Shown here in pieces: positions 1 to 12,800 of a DNA stretch of 64,000 nucleotides. The stretch spans positions 5,890,001-5,954,000 of the forward strand of contig NC_003281.10 of NCBI RefSeq assembly GCF_000002985.6, written 5' to 3'. Position 1 is the stretch's first letter. Each line of letters starts with the position of its first letter. The notes below the pieces were generated by a model that saw nothing but the letters and a program-made list of their open reading frames with translations, ran no database searches and was not told the DNA's origin. The DNA comes from Caenorhabditis elegans. Its lineage: Eukaryota; Nematoda; Chromadorea; Rhabditida; Rhabditidae. A program made the translations under genes and the position numbers.

Positions 1-398
1 ATTTTGATTTTGAAATGCGTAGAAATTTTAATAAAAATTTTGGTTTTTTTTTGAAAATTGATTTACTTTTTTTTTTCATATTTTATACAATGGACGTGTG
101 GTAAGGTGGAAGGTTTTTGAATTGAGTAGACTGGAATTTAAGTTAAGGTATAGGTTTAGGCTTAGGCTTAATCCTGTATGTCAAGCTGAAGTCTATGGAT
201 TTAGGCTAGCTGACACTTAAATTTTTGAAAAGTATGGCATTAGAGAACTAGAAAATCTCAAAGAGAAAAATATTATATTCGATTTCATCCAAGCCTAATA
301 TTCTAAACTATTACTGAATTATCTTTTCCAGTTACCACCTTCAAAAAACTTGAAAAACCACAAAAAGACAGGAGAGACAAAAAAGAGAAAAAAAAAGA
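1..398. other. Region 3' of pxl-1, no gene seen
   Basis: AT-rich sequence beyond the pxl-1 stop codon, probably holding its 3' UTR and downstream flank. No coding pattern is visible. Positions 156-171 hold two and a half copies of the nematode telomere hexamer TTAGGC, too short to be more than an interstitial trace. Confidence 0.5.
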
Positions 399-3300
399 TT
401 AGGCAGGAGTCAATGCATACGTATTATTATAACACTTATGACAGAATGGCCGACGATCAACTTCTTTGAATGTTCCTTTTGTCAGTTGATGATTACAATA
501 TGAGCATCTAAAATGTTCCGGATGGAACTTTCTTCCCATTGCAGCTACACATCTTCCATTAATGGCTCCACGACATTGAGAACAGATTGAACCACGAGAT
601 TCATGATAATGTCGCTCACAGAGTGGAGCACCGTTGTGCTCAAAGAAACTTGCACCATTGAAAGAAACTCCGCAATGCTGTAAAGAACAATCCACATATA
701 TTTAGGGAAGTTTACAGATGACACACCAAAATAAAAATAATATTTTATTCCAAAAATAAAACTATTGACTACAGCTAAAGGAATAATTCTAAAATATTTC
801 ATGCTTAATTATGTCTATATCGACTAGGTAAGGAAAGATACAATAAACCGAAAAACCGAAACATCTTTTTTAATGGTATTATAAAATATATTAGGGGTCA
901 AGGTTTTTATTAATATGAAGTTTTGGAAGGTTCAATCAAACTTGTAAATTTGCACATTTTATAGGTCCCATGTGAACTCAGTCAGTTGGCTCAAAATTAA
1001 AAATATATAAACCTAACACTTATAGTTAGTTTTATATAGTTTTATTTTTTTAACTTCAAATGTTACTATTAAAAAAACCACAAAACTCTATCACTGCAGC
1101 ATACTATCAACGAAAAGCCTCTCATTATAATATTTTCTGGCACTTCACACAAGCCAATTTGCTCCACTCATTAAAAATAAAAAGGGGTAAGAAAAAAAAA
1201 ACGAAACGAATAGACGAATAGAGAGACACCGACAAGAAACATACCGCACAATCGGTTTTCGATGGTTTCTTTAATTTTTGAATTGACTTCCTTGTTTAAC
1301 AAATGATAATGAACTAAAAATACCTGACAGACAAAACAATCCGGATGCCAATGAGTTCCCAAAGCGGTGATAAAGTTTGAGGTGATTGGTTGAGAGCAGC
1401 CATTGCATTTTGGGGCGAATAGACGGAAGAAGTCACGTTTGCAATAGGTTTGTCCATTCTGAAAGTGTAAACTGAAAGGCTTTTCAAACGGATTTTTTTA
1501 ACCAACCTTCTCATGGAATCCATCCTCTCCGAATGGTTGATTGCATTCTGCACACGTGAAGCATTCAATGTGGAAGTTCTTGTTCATTACACTCACACAT
1601 CTCTGGAAACTTAAATTTTGTTTCTCTAATCATTTTTATTTCATGAAAATATATTCAAGATGATTAACAAAAAAAAACACTATTAAACTTGTGTCCACAT
1701 TAATTTTTGCAAAACTCCACTAATCGGCGTTTTTCGTTGTACATTCAAAACTGGAAATACTACAAATCATGCACAATATTCTGTATTCACTATTATCCAA
1801 TTGTACCAAATATTTATGACTAAGAATTTTGTAACGTCACTTACATCAGTGATGGCTCGATGACATCCTTGGCACTTTGGACTGAATTGATTGTGATAAT
1901 CTTCTTCACAAAAAGCACGTCCATTTCTCTCAAAGAATGGGCGTTGTCCAAGTTCGGCACCGCATTCACAGCAAGTGTAATGCTCCGGATGCCACATTTT
2001 GCCAAGAGCAATGACGACCTGAAAAATGGTTTTATTTTTCAAATTTGATTTTCTGGACATTCCAAAGTTGAAATTTAATAATTCTTTTTAAAACTATTCT
2101 GAGGAAATTTCTAGAGTCTCGTAGTTTAACTAAATACCGCGAGAACATTATTTTGAACTGTCCTACGTCACAGTTAATCAGAATTAAATTTCAGGATGCC
2201 AAACAGTAATACACAGCGAAATTAATAAATCCTAGAACTTTTCACATATTCTAGAATTGTTTTATTAAAACGCTCACCTGTCCAATAATCGGTTTTCCAC
2301 AGGCAGCACAATCTCCTTTTGGAATTGTATTGACTCCATGTTTTGAGCTCAATTCTCCATTCATTGTTCCAATCATTGAATCCGAATGCAGTGGGTCTCT
2401 TGATGGAGACCGACCGTTCGATCTCTATAAGTTCCACGTTTTTATGTATATGGGCAACGATTGGAAATGTGTGTTTTCATTCGTTGCGAGACCATTATGA
2501 CAAATTTATGTTTGTGTGTGTATGTTTTGTTGGAATTGGCATATTTACTTATAGTTAATGGAAAAAGGTTTTTGTCGGAAAGTAAGCTGAAAAACTAATA
2601 AAATGAAAAATGACTGAACATTGGTAAGTGGCAACAGAAAAGGTGCAATATGCCAAAAAAACGGGGTAATTTTTATTTTCTAATTTACGTAATGATCTTT
2701 TAGACCACACAAAAGTATACAAATCCATTTCTAGAATGCTTTTGGAAACTTTCTGTGAAAAATTAGTAAAATTGCCGCGGCGTATTTTTAGCGAGGTCAT
2801 TCTGTTTTTGATAGCGGGGTATGGAAGTATTTTCCCTATGTTTTTATTTATCCTCTGTAAACCCGAACTTTGTAATTTCGAAATTTAGATCCCCTTCCCA
2901 AATAGTCATCAAAATACACTAAAAATCGTTCCATATGACCTCATTCCAAAAGGTTTCTCATCAAAAACCAAGGAAAAGCTAACAATATCTCCCTTTCTCT
3001 ATTCCCATCGTTTCACCTTCATTTACACCCCCGCTTCAACCTCTAGAAGCCCCCCGTACTGTTTGCTCGTGGAGCTCGTCTGTGTCTCTTCTTCTCACAT
3101 ACTCTCTAGCACGTGTTTCCACGTAAAAGAAAGAGCCACGCGGCAATAAAAGAAGGTTTTACAAACAGAAATTTCGCTCCACTTTTCGTTTTTTTTTTGT
3201 TGCTTCCTCTCCTTTTACTATGTTGTAAAATATGAAACTGAAAAGTTTTTGAAAAATGTGACGAAAACGAGGGAGACAAATAGTTGCTCTCAGAACATGA

Positions 3301-6300
3301 AAATAAGGGAAAAGAAGAAGCAGAGGAAGTAGTGGAGCATCTGAATTTTATGGGGATACGCTTGCATTTGGGATTAATGGAATCCTACAAAACAAGCAAG
3401 ATGAGCAATGTATTCAAATTAAATGAGGAGACTATGTTGTGAAATGTTGCCAAATCTTTTATGATCTTTCAAATTGGAGCAATGACGTTTAAGTGAAAGA
3501 ATTGTGGATTTTGATAAACCATACTAGTAATAGTCCATCATGACCTAATACCATATTTAAACACTCTACATTTTTTCTTGAGATTTTTGAAAGTTTTGTC
3601 AAGAAATGGTCAACTTAGAACAATTGAACAAAAATTAAATAATATTCTGGTGGATTTCTTGAATTACCAGTGGCAAAACCCGAGTAATTGCCAATTTTTG
3701 ACAGTAAATTGAATATTTCAAAAAACATTTTGAAATTATTTTTATTTCAAAAAGTCCCAAAAATTTCAAGAAACCTTTATTTTAAAAGAATGACCGAATT
3801 TTCTACTTTGTAGTCATGTGACCAAAATAGGAAAAACTACAAATTCATAAAGTTTGCGTCTAAGTTGAATACATATCGTTCAGGATCAGTAAATTAGGTT
3901 TTAAAATTTGTGAACACAGAAATATCCGGAATTAGATTTGTAGAGATTGGGAAAGTTTAATGAAGATTCTGGGATTTTGAAAATTCTAATTTAAGGACAT
4001 TTTTAATTAAGGTCTCCCAACGAAAACATTTCAGTTTCCCTTCCCAGAAGCTCCCCCCGAAAAGAAATAAAAACTTACGACATCAGAGTAGGATTGTGCC
4101 TGACTTGGTGGTCCGAGACTCTTGCGTGAGCTATAAACCGAATGATGTTGTTGGTGGTTTGAATGACTATTTTGTGCATAATTTGGACCATTGAAATGGT
4201 CAAGCCGTTGTTGCAACTCGCGCATCATTCCGCCAAGTGATAGGTAAAAGTGTTGTGTGCGTGGAAAAGAAAAAGGTGTGCTGCTCCTTTTCTCTATATT
4301 TTTCTTTCTCACTTGATAGAGAGTAGGTACTCTCCCGCCCTACAGCATTTTACCCCTGTTGAGCTCAAGAGATACTGAGCAAGACGAAGAAACTCAGTGA
4401 AAAATAAAATAACCGGCTCCTCCTCTGTACCGGGGAAGAAGAGATGATTTGCGACACGGGATGAGACGAGTAGAAGTAATATGCGTGTATGTTATTAGTC
4501 TTTTTTCTCGTTCTTCCCTTCACATTTGAGTTTTTGTTTGTTCCCGGGATTTTAGACGCAGAAACACGGGAAATGACCTAAGAGCCGGCGGGAAAATGGA
4601 ACACGGAGTTGGCATTTTGATAAACGGGCTTGACCATTTCAAATCGGAATTTTCTAGTTTTATATTTTCAACATTTTTATTTTCGGAGCTATTTTTGGAA
4701 CTTAAAGGCCATTTTTCTTTTGTTGTCTGGAAAGCTTTTAGAAATTAAAAAAATATATATCTGAACCAATTTTCGTGATATACATAAGTTTTCAATTTTT
4801 TTGAAGATGCACAAAAAATGTTGATATAAAAATTAACAATTTTCAACAAATCTTATAAAAATGTCGAGGCCTTAAGTGAACTTTCTAGGCTACAAAAAAT
4901 TATGAATTTTCGAATTAAAATGCCTAATAGAATTCTAAATTCTGAATTGTTGGTCTAACATTTTTTGTGTGTTCTAGGCCATTGATTTATATTTTCGCAT
5001 TCTCAGATGTAAGATGTTAATGTTTTACAGATTTTTTTGAAAGTGCCAATCAAAATTTTTTAAATTTTTCCTTTTAAGAATCCTAATCGCAAGATTCTTG
5101 AAATTATTAAATCAGAAGATTTGAAATTAATATTTAAATTGACTCATAGTATAGCTTTTTAAAAGGTTTTTCTAGGCCACGAATTTCAAAATATGACTCC
5201 GAAGATAAAAATGTTTTCAAAAAAACAAAAAACGTTTTCTCCTACCTGCTTGCTCGAATTGGTGGTTCTTCGACTTGAGACAATAGACTTTGGACACTTG
5301 GACGTGAATAGACTGGTGGGTTAAGTCTTGATTCATTTTCTACAGATACAATTACATATTAATGTTCTTTACATGAAAAACAAACCATAAATCCTTTCCT
5401 GACTTTTTGAATAATCTTTTCCTTCTGACGAACGACGTTTGTAGGGTGAAGTGGTTATATTTCCATTGCTCACACTGACACAAATATTAGATGTTTAGTT
5501 TATGTTAAAACATGTATGGAAAGGTTTGTAACATTAAAAAAAAACTAACCTCTGTGTGTTAAGATTTCCCTGAAGATCATAGGATTGCTCAAAATCATCA
5601 CGACTCTGTGAGCGGCGATCACTTATATGAGCACGGCGGAGCACTTCTGTGGTGTGTTGAAGATCCGATAGAAGGGCTTCTGAAATTAAAATAATATATT
5701 TATTTATTTTTTGTTTCAATTACAGAATTTGAACTCTTCAATGTTTCAAATTGAAAAGTGAAAACCCACTTTTTAAGAATTTTATTATTGAAAACTATCA
5801 AGTATGAAAATCATATAAATTTTCAAAATTATGATAATTCCATCCAAATATTAATAAGTTTCCCATTAATCAAAAAACTCATAATTTCCAAACTAGTACT
5901 ACGACTACTACTGGGAGCATTTCTCCACCGGAAAGCCTCCATTAGAAAGTTCTTGGGTACCTAAAGCTGGTTTAACCGCATCCGCAAAACGATCGTCGCT
6001 TGGCATTCTTACTGAAATATTCAAAAAATGTTCAGGAGAAAATCAAGAAAAAAACAATTAAAAGGCGGACGAAAGAGCTTTATTAGAAGTTATAATGTAA
6101 TTGGATTTTATAAAAAGTCCAAAATTCAGTTATTTCAGAACCTCAGAATGCAACCCGACGGCTTAGTCAAGTTTCGGAAAATCAACAAATTATCAATTGA
6201 TCGAATTTACAACAAGATGTTCAAAATAGTAAAAAACGGTACCAATGAGGGTGTATAAAAGAAGGAAAAGTGCAATAATAGATGAGTGTGTATGCATGTG

Positions 6301-9300
6301 TATGGGGACCACTAAAAATGTGAGAGAATGTGTCAAAATATGTGTGAGTGAGTGGAAAAAAGTGGGAGGAAGAAGACAAAAAACGATGAAGAAGCCGACA
6401 AAAAAAAAGAAAAAAGGAAGAAAGAAAGAGGAGGAGAAGGAAAAAAGATTTATGGAGATGACATAAAAGAAGTACAAAACATTGAAAAAAGAATAGCATC
6501 TGGATAACAAAAATACAAATTTTTATTTATAAAAATTACAGTTTGATGAGGAATCCTCAGAAAATAATCCAGTAGCCTAAGTTTTTAAAATATTGAAAAG
6601 GATGTCTAATAGTAAGTAGACACTTCACCTCTCAAATTTTTAAAGTAGAAGTGTCTACTTTTCATTAAAAAAATTTAAATTAGAAGTGTCTATTTTCCCA
6701 TAAAAAATTTTTTAATGTAGATATGTCTACTTTCCATATATTTTAATTTGATTAATTTGCTTCTCAGAATAGGAATGATCATTTTGATATTAGTTAAAGC
6801 TTGATCAATAGGAAAACTTAGTTTAATTGTGAAAAAGTGTTAAGATAATTTTGGTTCAAATTTAAAATTGTGAAAAAAAAACTTTTTTGTAGAATTCCAA
6901 AATTAAGAAGGTGAGAACTAGCCACTTTTTGACTACACTATTTTAAAAAAACATTTGAACCGTTTTCTATGATATTAGGACATTTTAGCAACATATAGGA
7001 ATGGTTTTATGCAATTCAGTTCGTTAAGAGTTTTTTCAATTACACATATTCCTAGTACATGTTTTTGCTAATTGAATTGAAATTTAATTAGAAAATAATC
7101 CAGGTTGCTGGAAATAATTGGTACTTGGAAAAGGGATCGATAACGAGGAAATATTTAAAAAAACCTTGAAAGTCAAATCAGTAATCCAATCTAGTAATCC
7201 AATCTCTCTTTTTCGAAAAAAAAAATTTTTGGAAAATCTAAATAAATTATTAGCAACATGACCGCCAAAGAAAGCGATGACCGAGGTATCCCTTTTCTCG
7301 GCCAAGTAGCAGAAGTCTCCCTATGACAAGAGATACATTGAAATCACATATTCCGTTTGAATAGATCACATTTTAAACGGTGTTGTGAAACCGGATCGAG
7401 TACTAAAGGAACATGCCAATCATGCATGAAAAATGAGAAATGTCAAAACTTTTATGAATTTCTACGGTATATTGTGAAAGTTGTTTGGAAGTTCTTGAAA
7501 CTTCTTGAAACTATTATTTTACCAGAATATTATTTGATTTAAGGAAAAACTAGAAAATGGAACATGGGAATTCTTCATGATCTTGGCCCTTAATCTTTAG
7601 GAGTTTCTTCAAAAAAGAGAAGAGATAGACGATAAAAGGAAATAGTGTGAAAGTTAAAGAGATACAGAGACAGACACATAAACGACACATAGAAAAGAGC
7701 GGGAAGAAATGGAGGCAAAGTTTTTGTTTTTGAATCAAGAATGAGCGGGAGGAAGAGATTGAGATGTACACAGGCTTGAGGGAATTCGAATTGAATTCGA
7801 TTGAAATGTAACTAAACGGCTGCCGTAAGATAGTAAGTACGACGGTTGATCTAAAAATGATACAGTTTCTAAAAATGTGGCTCTATACAATTGATGAAAT
7901 TTATTAATGGTACTGGCTCTAAAGACTCTAGATAAAACTCTCCACTGGTTAGAAAGAAAACTATGCTCTAAAATGTCTTGTAATAGTTAGTGAAGCTAGC
8001 AAAAAAAGTCTCCAAGAGACTCAAGAGATCTGCTCACAGTAAAACAAAAAAACGCGTCAAGAGTGTCTCTCGCCTCCCACCGCATGCTTTAACTTTTTGA
8101 TGACAAGTTTGCGCCGCCACGGATATAAATAAAACCATCGAAATGACTTTGAAAAGATCATGGAGATCCGAAGAGACACATACGAGCATATCGTAATTCA
8201 AACAGAAAAAAAGTTTGCAAAATGTTTCAAGTAGGTTTCGAAAGGAGAGTGTACCTAGGGATCAGTTGTGGAAGACGGAATTTGTGGAAAATTTAGAAAA
8301 CAAAATTATTATAAATTCTTAAAATATGGGATAATTTTTTACACTGTCCCGTAAGAAAATTCGGTCACCAATTTTATTTTCGGGACCACGTACCGTATTC
8401 AAGATTCAAGTTTTTAAGGCAAGTAGGTAAAAAATGCCAGCTTGTATACACCCGTTTTTGTACGCGAACATTTCACATTTAATTCTATAATTTGAAATTA
8501 CCAAAATCGGGGAAATTCGTAAATCTTCAAACAAAAAATTCAGAAAATAGACGGTAAGTAGACACATAGATATATAAATTATTTTTTTATTCAACACTTT
8601 GAATTGTATTTTTAGTTTTTCTTCTATACCATTAAAACTTTAATAATTCTATACGGAGCAGGAAGGAGTTCACAGACATCTATGAATGGGCGGAGCCAAA
8701 TTTAGAAAAAAAAATCAAAAATATGAAACAAAAATTGAAATATCAATAGAAAAAGCTGAGGAGAAAAGTGATTGGAATCAGTGGCAAGAGGCAAATCACA
8801 GCTGTTCGTGTTGCTAAACAAGTGAGCGGGCATCATGAGGGAAAAAGTGATAGGTGGGCGGAAATGATCAAGAAGAAGAAGAAAACGACGATTTTAGAGA
8901 AGATTTTATAGAAAAAGAGAATGAAGTAGAAGGGAAGGAAGTACAACAGAAGGAAAAGAGAAAGAGAGGATACAATTGAGACCGAAGAAAGTGTGGGTTT
9001 TGAGAAGAACACATCAAATTGGTATGCATTTTGTATCAAACTTTGACATATAATGTTAAATATTCAAAATTGATCATGTTTTTGAAAATTCCAGAGTTTA
9101 TCTTATTACAATATTCCCTCCAGTTTTCATGCACCTCTTGCAGTTAAAATTAAATTGCACAGAATAAATATTTTTTACATATTGGAACAAGGAACAATGC
9201 AAAAAATTTGGAAAATATTAAACTTTTGTGAATATTGAAAGATTTGAATGTCAAAACGCAGTACACACCTTCCTTTTTGGGGGTGATTTCAAATTTTAAT

Positions 9301-9830
9301 AGAGGGGCATATGTTGTCTTGAAATTAAAACATTTTTACACAATTTTGTATTGCCAAATTCTGATAATAGACGAAGTTTAAACTAGAACCTAGCGTATAA
9401 GTGAGCAAGAAGTGCATGAGGGACCTCTTGAATCTCAACATGTATCATATTTCATTTCTCTCGAATATTCAGGTATTATTACGTCATTTATGATATGGCA
9501 GACATTTGAATTTAATGGAAGGACATTCTTCGACAAATTTTTTTGGATTTTAATTTTTTTCATTTCTTTTTGTAATTCAATTGAGAACGTCAAATTACAA
9601 ATAGAAACCCAATGATTTTTTTTTGTAATTTTTTTTGTTTGGAAAATAAAAAGAAAATTGGTGGGGTTTCATGTTTTGGAATATATTTTTCGGATCTAAC
9701 TTTTTCCAATTTTTTTTTTTCAAAATAATTTGATATAAGCAGTAATCTAATTTCTTTCAAAACTCAGTTGGTGACACTGTTTCTAAAAAAAGTGAAAAGG
9801 CTTACCAAGTCGATCTACAGCAGTTGACAT
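399..9830 (-). CDS. pxl-1: Paxillin: LD motifs plus four LIM domains
   Basis: Focal-adhesion scaffold of muscle dense bodies and other integrin attachments. Coding exons, read downward: alternative starts 9830-9806 or 6006-5961, then 5679-5550, 5474-5386, 5339-5246, 4280-4079, 2424-2278, 2018-1845, 1602-1507, 1458-1324, 677-399. Either start stays in frame, giving about 456 or 463 residues. The N-terminal half has an LD motif at the first junction ([12 protein letters not shown]), an LD-like QSLLSQVEE, and [12 protein letters not shown] in exon 4280-4079. The C-terminal half is four LIM domains with CxxC/HxxC zinc ligands; the first begins [13 protein letters not shown]. The order LD then LIM is diagnostic of paxillin. 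The acceptor for exon 4280 (gagcag) is poor, so that edge is the least certain. A LIM-only product of about 256 residues could start at Met codons in exon 2424-2278. The gene is convergent with nothing visible in the window. Confidence 0.9.
2425..4078 (-). other. Large pxl-1 intron with a possible internal promoter
   Basis: A 1.65-kb intron directly upstream of the first LIM-coding exon. It contains a more GC-rich block around 2990-3150 with CACGTG-type and ACGT-core words (gcacgtgtttccacgt near 3111), unlike its AT-rich surroundings. A start within the next exon would yield a LIM-only paxillin, so this is a plausible site for an internal promoter. This is inference from position and composition only. 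Confidence 0.3.
5961..6006 (-). other. pxl-1: Proximal alternative first coding exon of pxl-1
   Basis: Encodes [15 protein letters not shown] plus one base, ends at a GTACCC donor, and has a TTTCAG acceptor five bases before the ATG, as at trans-splice sites. It joins the 5679-5550 exon in the same phase as the distal start, giving [12 protein letters not shown]. Confidence 0.7.
6007..9805. other. Region between the two pxl-1 start exons
   Basis: Intron of the long pxl-1 transcript and probable promoter of the shorter one. Positions 6361-6450 are almost pure purine on the plus strand (pyrimidine on the pxl-1 strand). Near 8123 a TATAAATA box precedes ATGTTTCAA followed by a GTAGGT donor-like site on the plus strand; I could not find any exon for it to join. 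Confidence 0.4.
9806..9830 (-). other. pxl-1: Distal alternative first coding exon of pxl-1
   Basis: Reads MSTAVDRL plus one base, then a clean GTAAGC donor. Joined to the exon starting at 5679 it makes [16 protein letters not shown], a complete LD1-type leucine-rich motif. A proximal exon cannot supply the VDRL half. The 4.1-kb intron between is long for this genome. Upstream sequence 9831-9890 is pyrimidine-poor on the coding strand and could be 5' UTR. Confidence 0.75.
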
Positions 9831-12800
9831 TCCCCTTCTCTCCTCTGCCACCTTCAATCCTCTGCCACCGACGATTCAATTTCTCTGGAATATATGGAAT
9901 TCATGGAACAACGAGAAAAAAGAAGGCAATTGTCCTTGAAAAGAACGAACGCTGCTTCATATTGTAATTATACCAACACGGATGACTGGCATGACGGGAC
10001 AGACAAAAATGAAAAGAAGAGAGAGTGAGGTTAAGGGAAAAAAATGAATGAATGGATGATACCGTGGGAAAAAGTCATGAAAAGTCAGAACAAAATGGGG
10101 TTAACTTTACTTTGAATAACCAAGTAACATTGGGGTAAAAATATTAAAAATTCCTTTGATTTTCCAGTTGCTCTCTTGAATCGGAAGGCTTATAACGCGG
10201 CTCAGTCAAGTGAGTCAGGTTATTATAATACAAAATTACAAAATGTGAAATGTAAAGAAAATTTTGCTCAATTTTTTCGTTATTGAATTCGACTAAAATT
10301 ACAAATAACCGAGCTATTCTCCGTCAAAAACGAGATTGAGATAAATTTAACTTTTACGCTAGATTAAAAAGAATTTTTCTCAAAATGCTACCAAAAAAAA
10401 TTTTGCCTGTACTGTGGATTATGTCTAAAGTTAGGCAGTGGACAGACAGGTAGGCCTGAGAAAGGCAGAAAAACCTGCCTACCCACCTTGGAGACCTCAC
10501 TATTACGATATAGCAAAAATGTTAACTCACCGTGACTAAACTTGGACACAATTTTTATAAATATTTTTTTAAATTTCGTTTCGAAGATTAGAGAAATAAA
10601 GCATCAAACGAATAATAACGGAAAAAGTATAGTTTCAATGATTACAAGAAAAAATACAATTCACACATTAGTTCAGAAAACAAAATCTACATCGTCGATT
10701 TTTAATTTTACCTAGAAACGTTTTTCAATTTTTTGGCAAATAGCGTTAATTTCGAAGCAAAAAAATTCAAAAGCTGAACCCGAAAAAGGCAGAAATCGAT
10801 GAACATGCACATTATAATGATGGAGTTGCGTCATACAGTACCTGTCAGTCTGCGTCTCTAACTCTTCCCATGCTCTCTAATTCAAATGGAGCACAGGACA
10901 GTATGATGTGCAATTGGTATGAGGTATCAAGAGATATAGAGACATAGGCAGTTATACAGAAAAATGAAGAGGTTATCTTGATGAACGGGTCATCGGAAAA
11001 GACAGAAGAGTAAAACAACAGAGAGGTACAGTACTGATGATTCATCCAAAGTAAATGTATAGGAATATTGAAAGGATGAAGTGATAGGAATTGTTGAAGA
11101 GACGCAGAGGTTCAAACAACTCGTATGATAGTGATTCATAGAATGGGAAGTTCAACAAGAAAGTGAGCTCGCGAAATTTTGAACATTCATTTTTTTAAAT
11201 TTTAGTTGAATCTTGTTGGGCTTTCAATTCTCGAATAAACTAAGCAACAGAGCCTAAATAACTTGTCCTCTAACCTCTGAATGTATCCACTTCCATTGTA
11301 GAGTTTCAAATTAAGGTCTAAATATTTTTATGTTAAGCCTAAACCTAAACAAGTAAGATTATAAGCCTAGTTCAACCTCAGACTAAACCTCAAGTTCCAG
11401 TCTTACAAAAACATTTTTCAAAACCAAATAAGCGAAAAGGGCAGCAAAAGGGTGCGAGAAAAGAAAGTGTTATGTTTTTGTTCTCACTAATTGACAGAAG
11501 AATAAACATTTTTAAACACAAATGGATGGAACAACGAGGAAAAGAATAATGATGTTGGATGATTGTAGAAAGTTGTTACGGTGTGGAAGAAAACGGGATT
11601 TTACAATGAAAATTTGGAAATTTAAATTTACATGCGTTCAGTTGCGTGGTCGTGAAAAATAAAAACTTCGGCCAAAAAAAAATGAAGGAAAATCAGAAGT
11701 ACAATGAACTCGGCCACCAATATTTTTGGCGGTCAGAGATCTGCCGGTTTGTCAGACAGTGAGCATCACACGAAACGTGGGCAAAAACGCATAAAAATTG
11801 ATGTTCTTTTTTCCTCTTCTCCCATCTCTCCCACATTCTCTTGTCCATTCAAATTTGTTCGTCTGTCCGGTTACTTGTTCATATTTGGATAGCCCTCAAC
11901 CGAATCATAACTTGTTATGTTCACCCAGAGGAATTTTTGTTGTCAGCGGAAAGGGTATGTAAAAATATATATTATATATTTATTCATGAAGTTTTTTGTT
12001 GTAAAGTCAAGGATTTTTAAATTTGTTTTTAAGTTCATGGCCGCTTAAAAAATAAAACTCGGCCACTGCCTCGAAAAAGTATAATGGTGAATTATCACAA
12101 AAATTAATTATGGCAGAATATTTCAGATTAAACTTCACGGGTTTCAAAATTATTTGGAAAACTAGGCCATCTGTTTTTTTTCTCGGTCACTTTGCAATAT
12201 CTTTGCAATACTTTGCAATAAAATAAGCGGTAAAGCTTTTGCCAAATAATGATTTTAACGAAATTTTCGCAATTTTTAATAGTGTTGGATCTTGGGAAAC
12301 TGTGCGGTTTTTATTTCAAGACAATGACCGAGTTTTCTCCTTTCGAGGCCACATAACAAAAACCGAAGTTTTTGAACATTCAAAATACAACAAAACAAAG
12401 AAAAGTCAACACTTGAAAAGGTGAGAAATTTTTAGAAGAACAAAACGAAAAAAAGGGAAGAAATAGGCACTCGAACGGAAAACGGCGGTTTTCCAAAAAC
12501 GATCACTTTTTGGAAAAAGTGAGGAGGAGGTGAAGAAGCCAATGTTTATTTTTGAGTGATTTGGATTTGAATTATTTATTATTTCAAAACTTATAAAATT
12601 AAAAAAAAATGCTGATCATTATTTTTTGTTGCAAAAATGTACACGAGTATAGTTTAAAAGTAGTCTCTTTCAAAAGTACACGAGACGGAAGTGGAAGTGT
12701 GTCTGAGCTTCTTGGCTTCAAAGAGTTATCCGAGATCCCCGGCGGCAAATTGAATCAGCTCCAAATTTGGAGGGATAGGAGGAGAACTGCAAGAGAAAAT

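Noticed and set aside
6193..6510. Phe/Ser-rich open frames at 6.2-6.5 kb
   Set aside because: They translate a purine/pyrimidine-biased tract and lack any start context or family feature.
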